Below, piece by piece: positions 9,704 to 16,545 of a DNA stretch of 64,000 nt. Made by a program: the position numbers and the translations under genes. Position 1 is the first letter of the stretch. The number at the start of each line of letters is the position of its first letter. The notes below the pieces were generated by a model that ran no database searches, had not been told where the DNA came from, and saw only the letters and a list, made by a program, of their open reading frames with translations. Origin of the DNA: Marivivens niveibacter (lineage in GTDB: Bacteria; Pseudomonadota; Alphaproteobacteria; Rhodobacterales; Rhodobacteraceae); contig NZ_MSPP01000001.1 of assembly GCF_002150005.2 (NCBI RefSeq), forward strand, positions 558,001 to 622,000, given 5' to 3'.

Positions 9704-9868
9704 CAGGCTTCGTGCCGAATGCGATGTTTCCGCGTCAGCGGCGCTCGTTCTTGCCCACATCGGTGGGCTACTTTTCCCGCTTGAGGCGGGAATGGACCGA
9801 ACTGCGAACCTGTTTCGCAAGAGGGTTTTCCCACTCAGGTGGGATCGCAGGCCTGGTGGAGTTTCATG
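9704..9868. repeat. Hairpin-rich direct repeat, copy B
   Basis: Second copy of the repeat at 9332-9495, starting CAGGCTTCGTGCCGAATG and ending GGAGTTTCATG. Compensating changes keep palindromes: CATTCAGGTG in copy A is CACTCAGGTG here. A related but isolated palindrome, TTTTACCCGCACAGGCGGGAATGGACCG, lies between the copies at 9643-9670. The sequence between the copies (9496-9703) shows no gene. Confidence 0.8.
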
Positions 9869-9905
9869 TGAATGATCTCCGCTAGGCCTTTTCAATTTGT
9901 CAGAT

Positions 9906-9995
9906 CAGATGCGCTCCACCCGCTCCGAGATCGTTTAACAATGACACTCGGCTGGCCTACGTTATTAAACGATCGGGCTGAGCGGGCTTCATCTG
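9906..9995. repeat. 90-nt interrupted palindrome
   Basis: Three nested paired arms are present: CAGATG/CATCTG (9906-9911 with 9990-9995), CCCGCTC/GAGCGGG (9919-9925 with 9980-9986) and GATCGTTTAA/TTAAACGATC (9929-9938 with 9965-9974). Small asymmetric bulges separate them and the terminal loop is 26 nt. Twenty-three pairs in total are well beyond chance. There is no T-run after it, so it is not a simple terminator. It could be a structured RNA, a folded recombination site or a replication hairpin. Confidence 0.75.
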
Positions 9996-10149
9996 GGTCG
10001 TCACACTCTTTCAGATGGATCGCAGAGGGGAGTCATTTTTTCTTCGAGCCCTCTTGTATGCGCAAAAAGCCGACCCTACTTTTGGCTGACCATGACACAA
10101 AACCGCACCCACACCATACGCTGATCAAATCAGCAAGTTTCCCTTCCAC

Positions 10150-10244
10150 GGGAGGCAGCACGGGTGTGCGGTCGGAATTTATACTCCCGAATGTGGCGCC
10201 AGATTAGCGCGTACCGTCGGGTTCGAGTCCCGAGCCTCCTACCA
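10150..10244 (+). tRNA. Class II tRNA-like sequence, possible UAU anticodon, very small D arm
   Basis: The 95-nt stretch folds as a tRNA. The acceptor GGGAGGC pairs with GCCTCCT (one G-U). Discriminator A and an encoded CCA follow. The T arm TCGGG-TTCGAGT-CCCGA is canonical. A long variable arm is built around GGCGC...GCGCG. The anticodon arm is TCGGAA-TTTATAC-TCCCGA with one A-C mismatch and would read UAU (Ile AUA). The D arm is tiny (GCAC-GGGT-GTGC, four-base loop, no GG) and position 8 is A instead of U. It may be a real unusual tRNA, a relic, or a tRNA mimic used as an integration site. Charging identity is unproven. Confidence 0.45.
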
Positions 10245-10248
10245 AATT

Positions 10249-10407
10249 ATGGTGGTTATCATGGTTATCATCTCGAAATTGCAATTCGTGGCTGTCGCGT
10301 TGGCGAATGCCGTGGTTCTCGCTGGCGATCTCGTTGAAACGCTGACAGATCTCGTGAGCGGCGATCTGATTGCCGCGGCTCAGAGCCTCATCCTCGGTTT
10401 GGTCTGA
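10249..10407 (+). CDS. Possible 52-residue hydrophobic peptide
   Basis: The open frame starts five bases after the CCA of the tRNA-like sequence. It encodes a hydrophobic N-terminus (MVVIMVIISKLQFVAVALAN) and an amphipathic tail ending QSLILGLV. No Shine-Dalgarno sequence precedes either the first ATG or the one at 10261, which weakens the case. Twelve bases after its stop, after GAGGAG, is another ATG (10419) whose frame soon becomes proline-rich and overlaps the next gene, so I do not call it. If real, the peptide would be the first member of the downstream operon and perhaps a small membrane peptide. No homologue recognised. Confidence 0.3.
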   Translation: MVVIMVIISKLQFVAVALANAVVLAGDLVETLTDLVSGDLIAAAQSLILGLV

Positions 10408-10516
10408 GGAGACAAAACATGCGTATCCCGTTTGTTAACATCCTTTTCCGAATACGAAGGGCGCCCGCCCTTCGCGACATCTCATGCTTGAATTTCCATT
10501 CGCAACAGGACCACCC

Positions 10517-10882
10517 ATGGCCAATCTTCTTTTTATTGCCGTCTCCCTGTCGGGGTATGCTGTCATCGCCGCCGCCATTGCCGCCGTTGACTCCGGACAC
10601 GCAAATCCGCTTCTCTATGCCGTTTTCGCTCTAGGGATGATCGCACGCGTGCTTTTGATCATGCGTGCCGAGTTCGACGCCAACGATACGGTCACGCGTA
10701 TTTTCATGATCCCGCTTCTGCTTGAGCTGGTCTTCTCAATGATCGTCGGGGGTATGTTTTCGTTCGTTTTGCTGCTCGGCATGGGTATGTCGGGTGCAAC
10801 GGTTGAGGGCGTGATGGTGCTGCTCTGGACGTTCGCGACCGGTATGGTTTTTGCGTCTTACTCAGCTGCAGCGGCAGGGTGA
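10517..10882 (+). CDS. Small integral membrane protein of unknown function
   Basis: 121 residues from ATG 10517 (ANLLFIAVSLSGY); the open frame also has an in-frame ATG at 10484, but the residues it adds look like leader. There are about four hydrophobic segments with short polar links: a pair covering residues 1-50, one near 65-95 and one at the C-terminus, ending TGMVFASYSAAAAG. No recognisable family motif. The stop overlaps the GTG of the phosphatase gene, so the two are translationally coupled. The protein probably anchors or partners the products of this operon at the inner membrane; that is inference from coupling only. Confidence 0.6.
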   Translation: MANLLFIAVSLSGYAVIAAAIAAVDSGHANPLLYAVFALGMIARVLLIMRAEFDANDTVTRIFMIPLLLELVFSMIVGGMFSFVLLLGMGMSGATVEGVMVLLWTFATGMVFASYSAAAAG

Positions 10883-11775
10883 ACGAAATGATCTTGAACC
10901 TGCCGAGCCGTCAGATTCCCTGCTCCATTCCTGATGACACTGAGCTGTTCATTATCGGCGACATCCATGGCCGCAGCCTTGCGTTATCGCGGTGTCTGTC
11001 CGAGATCGCGCGGACCCCGACGGTTGCCGACACGCGCCGCATCATCGTTCTACTTGGTGATCTCATCGATCGGGGACCAGACAGTCTGGGTGTGATCCAG
11101 CAGGCGATGGAGGCGCATAACTACGCTGATTTGGTCCACATCTTGCCGGGAAACCACGAACTGATGATGCTGGACGTCCTTGATGGTAGCCGCAATAGCC
11201 TTTGGCTTCTGAACGGGGGAATGGCGGTTTTGGACGAACTCAATCCGGAATGGCGGGGAATGGCATGGCGGAATGTGATCAAGATGGTCCGCGACGGGCT
11301 GCCCGATGGATTTGAACAACGGCTCCGGGATGCTCCGTCTCATCTTGTGATCGGTGACCTGCTCTGTGTTCATGCTGGCTTGCATCCCGACCGATTGCCT
11401 GAACAGCATTTGCTGCGGGATCGGCCTCATGCCACCCCTGATCATTGGGCAACGATCCGTTATCCCGCGCTGAACTGGCGCGGCGGCTGGGATTGGAACG
11501 GTCGTTATTATACCTGGGGCAATCGCGTGGTTATCCATGGCCATACCCCAGCTGTGCGTTGTGCCGTTCTCGATGACCCCAAGGTCCTGCGGGACTGCGA
11601 TGGGATCGACGAATATCGCGCACTTTGCCTTGACGGAGGGGCCAGCGCCTATGATCAGATCGCATGGGCGCGCATCTGGCGAGATGGTGGCGAGACACGG
11701 TTGCAGATCTATGCGGCCAGCGGCGCACCCCGTGCCGATGGTGATCTGTATGGGGAGAATTTTGATGCGAATTGA
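10879..11775 (+). CDS. PPP-family metallophosphoesterase (lambda-phosphatase / PrpA-like)
   Basis: 298 residues from GTG 10879, with an alternative ATG at 10888. All PPP-type metal and phosphate motifs are intact: GDIHG (27-31), GDLIDRG (60-66), GNHE (91-94), VHAGL near 163 and HGHTP near 219. This family includes bacterial Ser/Thr protein phosphatases and dinucleoside polyphosphatases, and the substrate cannot be told from sequence. It overlaps the membrane protein upstream and the HAD-like gene downstream (start at 11765), so it belongs to a compact operon. Its position in an island next to an AAA+ ATPase suggests signalling or defence rather than housekeeping metabolism; that is inference. 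Confidence 0.85.
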   Translation: MNEMILNLPSRQIPCSIPDDTELFIIGDIHGRSLALSRCLSEIARTPTVADTRRIIVLLGDLIDRGPDSLGVIQQAMEAHNYADLVHILPGNHELMMLDVLDGSRNSLWLLNGGMAVLDELNPEWRGMAWRNVIKMVRDGLPDGFEQRLRDAPSHLVIGDLLCVHAGLHPDRLPEQHLLRDRPHATPDHWATIRYPALNWRGGWDWNGRYYTWGNRVVIHGHTPAVRCAVLDDPKVLRDCDGIDEYRALCLDGGASAYDQIAWARIWRDGGETRLQIYAASGAPRADGDLYGENFDAN

Positions 11776-12610
11776 TGACAGTCAGCGCCACGCGGTGCTC
11801 TGCGCTGTGCAGAGGGTTTTGTCTGACCAATTTGCAGGACAGAAATTCGACGTGACGGCGCAGGTCCATGAGGCCGACTGCGGAAACATGACCCTCGCCC
11901 ATGTCGGGATCCTATCAGATATGGCGCGTGAGGACCGCTTGGTGCTGAGCCATCTCGCACAGGCGCTGGTTCAGGCCTGCGGAATCGACGTGCATCTGCA
12001 TCCGATGCGCGATGTGCGCCTGTTGCATCCCGATCCGCGCGACACGGTACCCGAAGAGATCTCTCAGTATGAGTTGGTCCTGCAGAGGTTCATCCGCGAA
12101 AACTGGGCCCGTCTCATGGTCGAGGCCGAGGCCTACCGCGCTCGGCGTTTGGCAGAAGCCAAGCGCCCACGCGCCGTGTGTTTCGATCTCGTGGGTGCGT
12201 TGCTGGAACCGCTGGACCTGTCCGGTGACACCGCCGCCAATAATACCGCCTTCCGGATGTCGCAGCAGGGCGCAGGACTGTGGGAAGCTGCGTACGCAGC
12301 CGGGCTTCCCATCGCAATCTTTGCCAACCTGACCGAAGACCATCTCGCCCTTGCGCTGGCGATCTTGCCTGCCAAACCTGCAGTCGTGGTCCTGAACGGT
12401 GCCGACGGTCGGGGGCAACCCGAGCAGACCTTCCTTGCGCAGATTGTATCAGCGCTGCGCATTCCGCGAGATCGCATTCTCTGTGTCGGTACGCCTGCGA
12501 CGGATGACCTCGCTGCAGCGCGCGCATTCGGTATGCAGACCTGTTTCGCCCACGACGCGCTGACGCGATTAAGCGACCTCGACCCAGACCAGATTGGCAG
12601 CGCCCGATGA
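11765..12610 (+). CDS. HAD-like protein with unknown N-terminal domain
   Basis: 281 residues from ATG 11765, preceded by GGGAGA and overlapping the phosphatase end by 11 bp; the longer open frame upstream runs inside the phosphatase gene and is not used. Residues 1-135 match nothing I recognise. From 136 the chain looks like a haloacid-dehalogenase fold: AVCFDLVGALLEP with the nucleophile-position Asp141, a Rossmann-like segment LPIAIFANLTEDH, and ILCVGTPATDDLAAARAFGM as motif IV. The second motif-I acid, usually Asp, is Val143, so phosphatase activity is doubtful. It is probably a degenerate or binding-only HAD protein of the operon. Confidence 0.6.
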   Translation: MRIDDSQRHAVLCAVQRVLSDQFAGQKFDVTAQVHEADCGNMTLAHVGILSDMAREDRLVLSHLAQALVQACGIDVHLHPMRDVRLLHPDPRDTVPEEISQYELVLQRFIRENWARLMVEAEAYRARRLAEAKRPRAVCFDLVGALLEPLDLSGDTAANNTAFRMSQQGAGLWEAAYAAGLPIAIFANLTEDHLALALAILPAKPAVVVLNGADGRGQPEQTFLAQIVSALRIPRDRILCVGTPATDDLAAARAFGMQTCFAHDALTRLSDLDPDQIGSAR

Positions 12611-12802
12611 CGGGGCTGCTTTACCTTCGCCCCATCGGAGCACAGACTACCTGTATGACCCAACAGGCCTCCCTTTTCCTGCATCGCATATGACGGCATC
12701 GCGCTGCGCGACGCTGTCTGACCGATCACACCCTAGTCGACATCCTGTTGGCGGGTCCAGGAAACCGTTGCGCGTCTTCGCGTGACGAATAGGAGATTTT
12801 AC

Positions 12803-14107
12803 GTGGATTACACCACATGCTTGCCTCATGCGCCCGCGCGCACTCATACCGTCTATACTATTCCACGCGACCTGACCTGGCATGCCACACAACGTATGCC
12901 AGCGGTGATCGAGACCGCCCTGCAGAGCAAGATTTCCGAGCTTTGCATGCTGTTTTGCGAAGCGGGGCTGTACTTTGATCCGCTCGTTTCGCTGACGTTT
13001 TGCCCGGACGAAATGGGGGCACGTGTCACTTGCGATTTTAGCCATGTCGCGGTTGAACCGCTGAAGCAACTCGTCTTTCAGTTGGCCAAACGTTTCGAAC
13101 ACGATCTGAAAGTCGCCAACTACCTGGTCGCTGAGGATGCAGATCGCGGCGCTCTGGAGTACCATATTCAGAGCCTCATCCAGCAACAGCTGGTCTTGCT
13201 CAAGCCCCATTACCAGCGACTGCTGCGAAAGCAGGAGGATATTGCACGTCGGGAAATTCCGCCGCACCTGCTGGCTACTGCTGCGCGCAAAAATGATCGA
13301 AGCGACTGGGTGTCTGAGCTGGAAGTCGGCGAGGGCGCGCTTCCTCTTGGCGGGCCGACTGACCATCATGGGATCGACGAGTTGATCGCAGATGTTTTTG
13401 CCAAAGCACCATGGATGGATGCGCCGTTGCGCCGTATCTGGGATTTGATGAAGACCAGCAGCGAAGGGGGGCTTGGATTTCCGCCGATCTTACTGCACGG
13501 CCCAGGCGGCACTGGAAAATCTATGCTCGCGCGATTGATCTCCGAGGCCTCTGGGGTTGCCTGCCACGAAATGGATGGCTCGGCCGGTGCAGCCGCATTT
13601 CGGGTCGCTGGACTTGAAGCGGGGTGGGCAGGATCGCGCCTTGGCGAACCGCTGCGTTTTATTGGCGCGCAGCGCTGCCCGAACCCGATCATGGTCATCA
13701 ACGAATTGGATAAAGCGACTGGCGGAGCCCGCTCGGACAAAGGGGCAGAGAGCAGCCTGATCAATGCTCTGCTGCCTTTGCTGGACCCGCATTCCGCTGC
13801 CAGCTGGCGCTGCCCCGTCAGCGGCATGGTCTGCGACATGTCGCGCATCAACTGGGTTTTCACCGCCAATCAGCTCGATGGCCTGTCGCAACCGTTCCTC
13901 AGTCGGCTCGAGGTGATCCATGTCCCTGCGTTGACCGAGGTGCAGTATATGCAAGCGGTCGAGGTGATGTGCCCCAATGACGAGCTTGTCCGGGAAACCG
14001 CACGGCGGTTTGTTCAAGAAGAATGGCGGCGCCCTCAGTTTTCGCTGCGGCTCCTATCCCGGACAATCAAACGCCTGTCCGCAGATCAACGACCGGAGTT
14101 TCATTGA
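12803..14107 (+). CDS. Lon-like AAA+ ATPase lacking a protease domain
   Basis: 434 residues from GTG 12803, which sits after AGGAG; an in-frame GTG at 12782 lacks this. Residues 1-190 are novel and partly helical. The AAA+ module follows: LLHGPGGTGKSMLARLI (K239), a Walker B-like IMVINELDKA in which the usual Asp is Asn300 and Glu301 is kept, ALLPLLDP as in Lon/HslU-type ATPases, sensor 1 VFTANQLDG and an arginine finger in FLSRLEVI. No peptidase follows; the chain ends about 55 residues after the small domain. It probably remodels a partner encoded nearby. A 190-bp gap after the HAD-like gene contains only a short 28-codon frame overlapping by ATGA. Confidence 0.8.
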   Translation: MDYTTCLPHAPARTHTVYTIPRDLTWHATQRMPAVIETALQSKISELCMLFCEAGLYFDPLVSLTFCPDEMGARVTCDFSHVAVEPLKQLVFQLAKRFEHDLKVANYLVAEDADRGALEYHIQSLIQQQLVLLKPHYQRLLRKQEDIARREIPPHLLATAARKNDRSDWVSELEVGEGALPLGGPTDHHGIDELIADVFAKAPWMDAPLRRIWDLMKTSSEGGLGFPPILLHGPGGTGKSMLARLISEASGVACHEMDGSAGAAAFRVAGLEAGWAGSRLGEPLRFIGAQRCPNPIMVINELDKATGGARSDKGAESSLINALLPLLDPHSAASWRCPVSGMVCDMSRINWVFTANQLDGLSQPFLSRLEVIHVPALTEVQYMQAVEVMCPNDELVRETARRFVQEEWRRPQFSLRLLSRTIKRLSADQRPEFH

Positions 14108-14241
14108 TGTCCGGCAATCGACAGAAATATTCCAATTTCAAGGCCCGCCGTGCCCGCTCATCGACACCTGGAACTCACGTTGGCGCAGGCGCTTTTAATA
14201 ATCGTGAGAGCAGTATTGGCTACCGCGATCCGTTTGATTGA
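14107..14241 (+). CDS. 44-residue basic protein, coupled to the AAA+ gene
   Basis: It starts in an ATGA overlap with the stop of the AAA+ gene, which argues that it is a real gene despite its size. The chain is polar and basic (SGNRQKYSNFKARRARSS) with a glycine/asparagine-rich end (YRDPFD). There is no membrane segment and no recognised motif. It might be a substrate, adaptor or regulator of the ATPase. It is the last gene of the operon; no clear terminator follows, and 14242-14401 appears non-coding. Confidence 0.5.
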   Translation: MSGNRQKYSNFKARRARSSTPGTHVGAGAFNNRESSIGYRDPFD

Positions 14242-14401
14242 TACAGTCATTGGGCGATTGCATTAGTGAGATCGGCATCTACGCAGCTCTGATCGTGAGG
14301 TGCCGCTAAATCCTGTTGCTGACCGCCCAACGTTCGTCTGTTTTGCTGGACAATATGCCATCAACAGAGCGGCTCTAAATTGCGACAGGTCCAAACCGCA
14401 C

Positions 14402-14575
14402 ACGCCGGAGGTTTTGGTTTCTGGAGAAGTCGACACAATTATTCGTTGGCGTAAAATTGATAACGAAGAGTAATTCCAAAATACTCAAGATGGATAATTG
14501 GAAAACGGTTTCTCCTGAATTTATTCTTAGAAAAGATGTTTAATTAATTGTGTTAATCAATTAAATTGGGTGGTG
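14402..14575. repeat. Right copy of duplicated helicase 3' end (island boundary)
   Basis: Diverged copy of 8042-8225, including about 35 bp beyond the original stop codon (ATTAAATTGG...GGTGAC). Its position immediately outside the island operon suggests it is the displaced original 3' end left when the island entered. Confidence 0.85.
14411..14543 (+). pseudogene. Displaced 3' fragment of the exonuclease-RecQ-UvrD gene
   Basis: The frame reads VLVSGEVDTIIRWRKIDNEE and then a TAA, against VLVSGKVGAIIRWRKADNEE in the live gene at 8056-8115. Beyond the stop, with indels, the similarity continues to the position of the true stop (TTTAA at 14539-14543). No start or ribosome site. A decaying remnant, not an expressed gene. 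Confidence 0.85.
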
Positions 14576-14913
14576 ACGCTGCGTGGCGGATTGCTATACA
14601 TTTTGCTACACAAAGCTAACTTTGGCTAAGTGCTGAAGTTCTGTTAAGGTACTGATTTCCTTTGAATTTTTGCGTGTTTTTGTTTCTGGTTGGAATCTCA
14701 CCTCCTCTTTGGTGTGCTATGAGAGGTCGGGCGATGGCCTATAAGGAATGATTTAATTTTTCGTTAATTGAAGTAAATTTTATTTTTAAAGGAGGTAACT
14801 TTCGATTAACATTTTTGAATGACCTTTTAACGGCGTCAGGATTGCCATTGGAAGGTTTGATTTTTAAAGGTGGCTGAACTTTCCGGCGCAACGTTTTTTG
14901 CGCTGGAGGGATC
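14576..14913 (+). other. AT-rich non-coding leader before the polysaccharide locus
   Basis: About 340 bp with no convincing gene. It contains runs such as AATTTTTCGTTAATTGAAG and AAAGGAGGTAACTTTCG (14789-14805) without a following open frame. It ends with a strong ribosome site, GGAGG, six bases before the ATG of the next gene. It probably carries the promoter for that gene. I could not identify a specific -35/-10 pair with confidence. Confidence 0.5.
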
Positions 14914-15657
14914 ATGGATATCAGAAGTCCGAAGCGAATTTCAGATTTGCTTGACCAAGTTCGTAGTGTGCGTTGTGAGGAGGGGGTGAAAGCATTATTT
15001 CAGGAGATGAAAGCTCCATCTGGGGTACTGACCGTAGCCTTCATAAATGCGCATGCAGTCAATATGTGCTGGAAGTGTGATAAGATATCAGCCGATTTTA
15101 GCAGTGTAGATATTTTACTGAGAGATGGAAAAGGTGTTGAGGTTCTTTTTAAGTCGATCGGAAAAGATCCGGGACTGAATTTGAATGGAACTGATCTTAT
15201 TCCAGAGTTTTTGCGTTCTTGGAAAGGCAGCCGGATATCGGTTTATGGAACCTCCGAACCCTGGTTGTTGCGCGCGTGTAGGAAACTGGCATTGGAAGGT
15301 CACGAAATCATTTCACAAATCGATGGTTTCAAAACTGAATCGGATTATCTTGCAGATGCGATTGAGAATGAACCTCAAATTATTTTGTTGGCTATGGGAA
15401 TGCCCAAGCAGGAAAAAGTCGCGCGCTTTCTACGTGAAAACCTAGTCGACTGTAATATCACGATTATATGTGGAGGAGCTATTGTTGATTTTTTTGCTGG
15501 GAGGTTCCCCCGCGCACCAGAATGGATGCGGAAAAGGGGGCTTGAGTGGCTATTCAGGTTCCTTCAGGAGCCGATGCGTCTGTGTAAACGCTATCTTTTG
15601 GGAAACGTGTTGTTCTTATCGCGAATTCATAAGGTAAAGAGGGTGCTCAACCTTTAG
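14914..15657 (+). CDS. WecG/TagA/CpsF-family glycosyltransferase
   Basis: 247 residues. The family adds the second sugar (for example ManNAc) onto an undecaprenyl-diphosphate-linked first sugar at the inner membrane. Seen: FINAHAVNMCW near residue 45, the DGKGVE loop (canonical proteins have DGxGV) with its catalytic-type Asp near 70, ILLAMGMPKQEK near 155 and IICGGAIVDFFAG followed by RAPEWMRKRGLEWLFRFLQEP. Length and motif order are normal for GT26. The start has GGAGG at the right distance. It is transcribed alone toward a convergent terminator. It probably acts on the lipid carrier primed by the sugar transferase at 29528-30115, though that gene is 14 kb away. Confidence 0.88.
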   Translation: MDIRSPKRISDLLDQVRSVRCEEGVKALFQEMKAPSGVLTVAFINAHAVNMCWKCDKISADFSSVDILLRDGKGVEVLFKSIGKDPGLNLNGTDLIPEFLRSWKGSRISVYGTSEPWLLRACRKLALEGHEIISQIDGFKTESDYLADAIENEPQIILLAMGMPKQEKVARFLRENLVDCNITIICGGAIVDFFAGRFPRAPEWMRKRGLEWLFRFLQEPMRLCKRYLLGNVLFLSRIHKVKRVLNL

Positions 15658-15668
15658 CACCCTTTAAG
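15640..15668 (+). terminator. Rho-independent-type terminator after the WecG-family gene
   Basis: AGGGTGC (15640-15646) pairs with GCACCCT (15657-15663) around a 10-nt loop that includes the stop codon; TTTAA follows. It also faces the convergent sulfotransferase gene ending at 15682, so it may act in both directions. Confidence 0.65.
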
Positions 15669-15681
15669 TCGATCAGCCCGA

Positions 15682-16545
15682 TTAGAGTGCGCTATTGTAG
15701 ATGTCGAGGTCGTCTTGAGACAGCTTGTTTAAGATACGTTTTTCGATCGTATCTAAGTTGCCGCCATTCACTATTTTTCGAGGTTGTTTGGTGACACCTC
15801 TTTTCAAAATGCTGTGTGCTGAGTTTGGGATCAAAGGTTCAACATGGTTTTGAAAGAATGGTGATGATCGCAGATATCTTGCCCAAGGGGTCCAGTTTCT
15901 ACGGTCGCCCGCAGTATTTCTGACCTTTTGGGTATCAATTTCGGGCATCTTTGCACTGTCGGCTCCTAGAAATTTCAGTATTTCGTCGATATAGGCCTGT
16001 CTTTTTTTGACAAGATTTTCAAACTTAATGATCAGAATATTTTCTTTAGGGAAAATATCGAAGTAGGGCTTTAGCTGTTTGGAGTATTGGCTGAGTTCGA
16101 TCATAGATGAGTGATTATCTACGGCCTCTGATAGTGTGGGTATGTCTATTTCACAGTGTTGAAATTCGTGCCCGTATTGACTGATCGCGCGTTTAACCGG
16201 ATCTCTAACAACGTATATCAGTTTAATGTTCGGTCCTAGCGTTTTATAAATATTTTCTGCTGCGTTTGGTAGAGAGGGCAGTTTTGTATAGTGGGTAGAG
16301 CTTTCGCCACATATTTTATTGTTTGGTACGTTTTTAAATATTTTTTCATACTCACCACGTCGTGCCGCCTTGAGCGGAAATTTTGATGGCCCACCAAAAT
16401 CGGGACCAACAAAATACCCAGGCTCTTTCCACCCAGACATTACGATATCAGGGTGGAGGTTTAGGTCCTCGTGCAGTGTCGTTGTACCAGATTTCATTGC
16501 GCCGATGATGATAAAGTCAGGCATACGAATTTCGTTGTTCTTCAT
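15682..16545 (-). CDS. PAPS-dependent sulfotransferase
   Basis: 287 residues of the Sulfotransfer_1 / heparan-sulfate NDST-like type. The 5'-phosphosulfate loop IIGAMKSGTTTLHEDL lies at residues 13-28, and the 3'-phosphate-binding segment YVVRDPVKRAISQY lies near 111-124. It transfers sulfate from PAPS to a hydroxyl or amine, here presumably a sugar of the surface glycan. Last gene of a five-gene minus-strand run; its ATG overlaps the stop of the Wzy-like gene by 4 bp. A second sulfotransferase lies three genes upstream, so the polymer may be sulfated at two positions. The acceptor is unknown. Confidence 0.88.
   Translation of the reverse strand: MKNNEIRMPDFIIIGAMKSGTTTLHEDLNLHPDIVMSGWKEPGYFVGPDFGGPSKFPLKAARRGEYEKIFKNVPNNKICGESSTHYTKLPSLPNAAENIYKTLGPNIKLIYVVRDPVKRAISQYGHEFQHCEIDIPTLSEAVDNHSSMIELSQYSKQLKPYFDIFPKENILIIKFENLVKKRQAYIDEILKFLGADSAKMPEIDTQKVRNTAGDRRNWTPWARYLRSSPFFQNHVEPLIPNSAHSILKRGVTKQPRKIVNGGNLDTIEKRILNKLSQDDLDIYNSAL

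Noticed and set aside
9332-9868. A type I-E CRISPR array
   Set aside because: Individual palindromes look like I-E repeats, but spacing is irregular (21-53 bp and then 129-190 bp), repeat sequences differ from each other and no cas gene is in the window.
9906-9995. Integron attC site
   Set aside because: One arm has a GTTTAAC-like core, but the partner does not fit the GTTRRRY consensus and no integron integrase is present.
10419-10634. A 71-codon gene after GAGGAG
   Set aside because: The ribosome site is good, but the last half is proline-rich out-of-frame reading of the membrane protein gene that starts at 10517.
12607-12693. 28-codon frame overlapping the HAD-like gene stop by ATGA
   Set aside because: Too short and featureless to support as a gene, although the overlap is of the kind used in this operon.
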